A stretch of DNA of 64,000 bases, from contig OZ176051.1 of the NCBI GenBank assembly GCA_964247055.1, positions 12,028,001-12,092,000 of the forward strand. Reading direction: 5' to 3'. Below the pieces are notes generated by a model that was not told the DNA's origin, did not search any database, and was given only the letters and a program-made list of their open reading frames with translations. This document shows, piece after piece, positions 59,501 to 64,000 of the stretch (position 1 is its first letter; every line of letters begins with the position of its first letter). The stretch is from Paragordius varius. Taxonomy: Eukaryota; Nematomorpha. The position numbers and the translations under genes are program-made.

Positions 59501-62500
59501 ATTTATTTGGAATTTGTTGCTGTTTATTTTTTAACCGCATAATAATGTTTTAAAATGGAAAGTTGAATGTATTTGATGCCTAAAAAGGAGAGATGTCAGT
59601 TTTATAAAATTAATATATATATATATATATATATATTCCTACCACACCTTAATTTTTTTGGGGCAGTAATCAGTGAACAGCTCTTCATCACATACTGTAT
59701 CCATTTTTTGGAAGCATTTGCATTGTAAAGGGTAGAGGGACACATATCAGCCGACAAGGAATTGATACTTGTTGAGTTAATCAAGATTTTTATCAACTAT
59801 CTTTCCAATTACCTTATAATCATATTTAATCTTTTTTAAGTATTCGTCTTAACAACCTATATAGTATTCTACAAAAATACATTACTAATTATCAGAATTG
59901 TTAAAGTAAAGTATTAACGGACTCTTTACTTGGGGATGAATTTAAGGATTTTAAATATAATAAAGTTGGGAAGTTTTAGGATTTAGTCCTCAGAAAAAGA
60001 TATACATATAAAATTAACAAAATTCGCATAAAATACAATAAGAATGGTAAAGAATCGAAATCCTTAGTTTACTCAGCATGACATTATCGAATTTTTATCA
60101 GCAGATCATAAAATGTCTCCCTCTACCCTTTATAAATGCCCCAATATGTAGTAATAAGCATTTTTATTACGAACCTTTTGTGCGGAATATGTAAAAGATG
60201 AATCACAAAAATATGTTTATGCTTGTAAAATTATAATTTTCTAAGGATACCAATCTGAGTAACTACTAATTTTTGCTTCGGTGTATGCAAACGATATCTT
60301 AACCTTGAGTGGCATATTCTATTATTATTAAATTAATAGTTTATTTATTATGAATAAGTACAATAAAACTATTTTGTACGAAATATATGAGGGGACAAGC
60401 GATTTGGAAAGGGAGTATCATGTCAAAACGTCGATAACAAAAAATTAAATAGTAGGTTACAAATCAATCCATTTGCACATTAATTTGATTTTAATATATT
60501 TTAAATATTACATTTCAAAAAGTGTTGATATACCCAAGGTGTATTGGAAGGCATTATTAAATCTAAGCGATGAATTCATTTAATAATAATAAGAAATATA
60601 AGATGCTAGCTAAGATATTATTATCGATGATAAAGTGTTTGATTCTATTAGTTTTAAACAAACAAAGTTTATAATATTTTTCAATAACAATATAAGGCTA
60701 TTTATATTCTTTACCCATTTCTTTCTTATAATAAGGGGCAGCAACGTATTATTTGTCTGCATAAGGAGGAAACCGTTTTATTTTTTGATGAAACATAATC
60801 TTTCTTTCTTGTGTTAAGGTATCGCGGTGAGCTTTGCCATGAAAAATGTCCCCTAGGCACATACGGTCCGAACTGTGGTAATCAATGTGATGTCCAATGT
60901 CCACAAAAACTTAAGAATCTACTTTTTAGCAGAACGAATTCTTCTACGCATACAGCTGCTAGTATGAGTAATTCTGGGACAAATTTATTATTTGCGGGTA
61001 CTTTGTGTCACCATGAAACAGGAAAATGCACATGTCCACCCGGTAAAACTGGAAAGTTTTGTGAAGTAATTATAATATGCATAAAAAAATGTTTGAATCG
61101 ATTAATATAACTTTTTTAACGTATGTCATGGCCGCATTTCAGTTTGGACTATCCGTCATAATATAACTAACTAACTGCATTAATTTAGTTCCTTCATTTT
61201 GAGTTTTCAAATAATCATCTTGGGTTATTGAGGGACGAAATTATTTTATGATAGTAATAAATTATGCTATTAAATATATCCTAATTTATTTTTACAAAAT
61301 AGGGTTTTACAAAATTTTCCTCGTTTTATTATCCATTAAATGTTTGTGTTAATATGTTTTTTTTAATTATAAAATACAAATATAGGGTATGAAAAACAAT
61401 TTATGATTACGAAGAGATTGTTTAATTTGGATAAAAAAAATAAGGGTTACATCCTACATATTTGAAAAACTATATAAAATTATAAAAAATTTCTAATCCA
61501 TCAATTTTACATATCTTTGAAAATCTATAAATTAAAATTACTTATATATATTGTCATATAGATTGGTTGTGAATATGGTCGTTGGGGTCCAGATTGCTTA
61601 GAGGTTTGCAAGTGTCAGGATCTACAGTCTGTCATTCATAGGGGGGGACATATGAATGCCCTAGGGGGTCGTCGCAAAAATATTTTGTTATCTGGCGGCC
61701 TTAATAAATGTGACCCCGTCACGGGACATTGTATTTGTGCTGATGGGTTTAGCGGACAGTTTTGTGAAACGAGTGTTTGCCCGCCCAGCAAATTTGGAAA
61801 GGTAAGTTTATATTTCGTTTTTCATTTGAATTAAAAAAAAGATAAAATTTATTGCAACAATATTTGTATATGTTAACATAATATACTATTTGCACTTCAA
61901 GAGTGTCCTCGAATATTTCAAGTTGGTCCTTGAACACTTTAAGTTAGTCCTTAAACACTTTAAGTTAGTCCTTGAACATTTCAAGTTGGTGTCCTTAAAC
62001 ACTTTAAGTAAGTCCTTGAACATTTCAAGTTGGTCCCTAAACACTTTAAGGTCCTTTGACTTTTTTGTTTTGATTTTAACTTATCAACATATCGTATTAT
62101 GGATTAGGTTGAATCAGTATGTTTTAGAATGATATGATGTAATATCAGCAAAATTAATAATGAATTTATTAATGAATTTTCGTTAGATTCCTCTAACTTC
62201 TTCGGATTAACACAAAAATGAAATTAAAATAAAGATACAAATTAAAATTATAAAATATTCATAAATATAAAGAAGTATATCTATTTATAAATCCGTTATT
62301 TGGTTGATATGATTGATTTCTTTTTGTCGGTTTATGTTAACGTAATATTTTAACTTTTTGGAGATAAACATTTTTGTCAATACGTATTATCATAAATGTT
62401 GGTGCATTGAGACTTTTTCATGAATTAAAGTTTTTTTGTTTATAAAAAAACGATTAGAATAATTGTGAAAATGAGTGTCCAACCATTTGTCCCGTAAGAA

Positions 62501-63611
62501 AATCATTCGCAGATTTGAATTCCAACAATTATAATAATATGAATAATTCAGAAGCAGTAAGGATGTGTAACCCAATTTCAGGTGAATGTATGTGCCCCGA
62601 AGGTTGGACCGGTCCGCCCCAATGTGATATGCGATGTCCGCTTGAAGCTTTGACCCTATATCACCCTTCTGAGACAGGATTAAAGTTTTTGAAAATAGAT
62701 TAATTCCCTTCTTTGAAAAAAATATTTTTGAATAACCCTTACCAAATTTAGATTTTAATATAAAATATTGGAAATTCTGTGGTATAATGGTTTATTTGAT
62801 AAAACAAAAAAATGACAGTAATATGCGAAACTCTGTTGATTGTTATATGCTTGTTATCACTCAAAAACTATTTGACTAATTAACGTTTTTGATTCTAATT
62901 ATATATACTACGTCCAAAATTGAAGCACAGACCCCTAGGGTTTATTATAGGTGGAGTTTCATGACAATTTTTAATAATTGAATAGCCAAATGTTAATTGT
63001 TACACTATATCTCATATTACAATCTCTATAATACTTTCTTAACCTCGTTTTTTCCTTTTTGATTTTAATAATTAAAAATAACAGCGTTTTATGATATACA
63101 GTATGATTAAGTATATATTGTTGCCAAATAGCATATACAACAAAGGTCGTTATTATTGGCTTATAGTTATTTGTATCACTTTTTACTATTATTAGCCAAT
63201 AATAATTCTTTTTGCTGCATATGCTTTTTGGCAATAATTAATAACTTTGTAGCAATATATATACTCAATCATACTGTATACATCTATATGTTAGAGTTCA
63301 GCATTCTGCCGAATTTGTAACGAATGTTACAAAGAAACCCCAAACTCAATTGTATTATTACCGTACTTCCAGCGGTCTCAATTGTGGTCTTCAGTGCAGG
63401 TGTGGCCCTTCCTATTTACATAATCCTGAAACTAGACCTCACTATGCTACCAAATACAATATTAATAGTAGTGTGACAAATAATTTTACGGCTCTTTTGC
63501 TTGATTATGCCCGATTTAAGCATTGGTTTTGGAACCCCAATAAACGGCCGAGAACCATGCCAATTATATTTGAATGCACGGTTGAAGATGGACGTTGTGT
63601 ATGTCCACCCG
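53057..63611 (+). CDS. drpr: Draper/MEGF10/CED-1-like engulfment receptor, first 10 exons; 3' end off the window
   Basis: This family of single-pass receptors recognises dying cells and debris for phagocytosis. Exons: 53057-53289 (ATG), 56926-57024, 57301-57383, 57720-57812, 58152-58253, 58827-59328, 60819-61065, 61562-61801, 62458-62684, 63295-63611. All phases agree, giving about 714 residues. A signal peptide (MAFNSLVLLLWCIIIFLQNI) is followed by an EMI domain from GPNVCTK through VCCEGYQKFLTKC. The first EGF repeat, CPDQCVHGVCVAPNVCKCNP, matches MEGF10 [20 protein letters not shown]. Further atypical EGF repeats follow: ACKNFTWGPDC, ACPSTHWGPNC, KCPLGTYGPNC, EYGRWGPDC, VCPPSKFGK and CPEGWTGPPQC. 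Several repeats hold long inserts between cysteines (for example ~110 residues at 58900-59230), unlike the ~43-residue family repeat. The membrane segment and the signalling NPxY/ITAM tail must lie beyond 64000. Intron 1 contains a hAT transposon. Confidence 0.92.
53712..56167 (-). mobile_element. hAT (Charlie-like) DNA transposon with 8-bp duplications, in receptor intron 1
   Basis: The 2,456-bp element has ends CAGTGGTACTCACCAAAAAA and, reversed, CAGTGATACTCAAACCGCGG. It is flanked by ATATATAT on both sides (53704-53711 and 56168-56175). The transposase reads on the minus strand as a BED-type finger block (55497-55775, CLICKD...HFKIHH), the catalytic RNase H-like block (54633-55442, with ALKNYKYFSIAIDSSTDIS and CKDGCPSMIGINKG) and the hAT dimerisation block (53947-54375, IFPSTYTCETAYSKMKYVKN). 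One in-frame TAG separates the first two; one or more stops separate the second and third. It is nearly intact and much younger than the 28.6-kb copy. Confidence 0.92.
53947..55775 (-). pseudogene. hAT transposase, recently inactivated
   Basis: Three long blocks of one protein, in order on the minus strand. The N-terminal 92 residues carry C-x2-C and H-x4-H of a BED finger. The stop at 55499-55497 is in frame with the next block, whose frame continues EKAVTLASYEICYILGK before the listed Met. The 269-residue block contains the IDSSTDIS (first catalytic Asp) region. The last 142 residues are the hAT C-terminal dimerisation region. The protein resembles GTF2IRD2- and ZBED-type domesticated hAT proteins. 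Confidence 0.85.
56471..56502. repeat. (TA)n microsatellite in receptor intron 1
   Basis: TA run of about 32 bp between the hAT element and exon 2. Confidence 0.95.
57441..57695 (+). mobile_element. Family-B MITE in a receptor intron
   Basis: Left end TACCATTGACAAAATTCATA, right end AATTTGAACTGTAAATGGTA, with the shared TTCGGGCTAATATAACTCAT and CTTTATGGCATA interior. It ends only 24 bp before exon 4 of the receptor gene, so part of its sequence may act in the 3' splice region. Confidence 0.82.
61905..62055 (+). repeat. Minisatellite, about seven units of 21 bp, in a receptor intron
   Basis: The unit is GTCCTTGAACACTTTAAGTTA, with variants such as GAACATTTCAAGTTG. Units are directly adjacent with small length changes. 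The long frame across it (repeating LVLEHFK) is a by-product of a unit length divisible by three. Confidence 0.9.
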
Positions 63612-64000
63612 GTAGGATATATATAATGCAAAATATTTTATGTCAAAATCCCATAGGGGTTTTAGTTAATAAAAGTGATTTGACGCTAAACATATTTTAA
63701 TTACTTGAATTAAGTGTTTGTTTTAAATTATTTTATATTAACTTTTATGTTCTTAATTTTTTACATAGATAAATTATTTGGTTTTTATTTTGTAATATCA
63801 TGTTACATTTTAAGACAATTAATTTTTTTACCAAAAAAAGAACTTTATTTTAAATTACCGCTATCATTGGTCGACAAAAAAATCCAAAATCACATTCTAC
63901 TACGAATTATTTATGAATTTTTTTTATTCCATCCCATAAAACATGGCTAAATTTTTTGTTACCCTTACAAAATGTAAAAGTAAAAATTAAATAGTTTTTT
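63612..64000. other. Start of receptor intron 10
   Basis: It begins GTAGGATAT after CCACCCG. No further EGF exon is seen before the window ends. Confidence 0.6.

Noticed and set aside
61890-62132. 80-aa repeat protein (LVLEHFK units) or CRISPR-like array
   Set aside because: Adjacent 21-bp minisatellite units without spacers, in an intron of an animal gene.

Overview
This is animal nuclear DNA, very A+T-rich (about three quarters by eye), with intron-containing genes and many transposons. Four conserved animal genes can be traced exon by exon, because every predicted splice junction keeps the reading phase and restores a known family alignment. They are ATP-citrate lyase (ACLY, minus, 5' two thirds only, 2870-13964), Integrator subunit 6 (INTS6, minus, complete, 33678-45334), the meiotic recombination factor HOP2/PSMC3IP (minus, complete, 51862-52626) and a Draper/MEGF10-type engulfment receptor (plus, 5' part, 53057-63611 and on past the window). 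A fifth open frame (31438-32880, plus) encodes a secreted or lumenal protein that I do not recognise, with an Asn-Gly repeat.

Intron size is strikingly bimodal. All six HOP2 introns are 22-31 nt and the first four INTS6 introns are 24, 24, 24 and 29 nt. Later INTS6 introns, most ACLY introns and all receptor introns are 70 nt to over 3 kb and filled with transposons. Introns near 25 nt are known in dicyemid mesozoans, and short 5' introns followed by long 3' introns are known in schistosomes. A flatworm-like or mesozoan-like animal is therefore my best guess, but the species cannot be named from this window.

Layout: 1-2869 holds a dispersed repeat and a decayed RTE-like LINE inside an ACLY intron. 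2870-13964 is ACLY, with more LINE debris in its introns. 14606-22040 is a nested cluster of ~580-bp TTAA-flanked MITEs (family A), one of them split by a young, intact 3.3-kb RTE/BovB-like LINE with a 12-bp target duplication. 22041-31437 is intergenic: LINE debris, an 84-bp tandem repeat and a worn hAT element. 31438-32880 is the Asn-Gly repeat protein gene, convergent with INTS6. 33678-45334 is INTS6, whose introns hold at least five copies of a second MITE (family B). 45335-51861 is transposon-rich, with a hAT-like element, a LINE relic and tandem repeats. HOP2 and the receptor gene are divergent, with about 430 bp between their start codons. The receptor's first intron carries a second, better-preserved hAT element with 8-bp target duplications.

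The genes do not form a pathway: ACLY makes cytosolic acetyl-CoA, INTS6 serves snRNA/mRNA 3' processing, HOP2 serves meiotic strand exchange, and the receptor serves phagocytosis. I found no convincing tRNA, rRNA, CRISPR array, retrovirus-like or capsid-bearing element.
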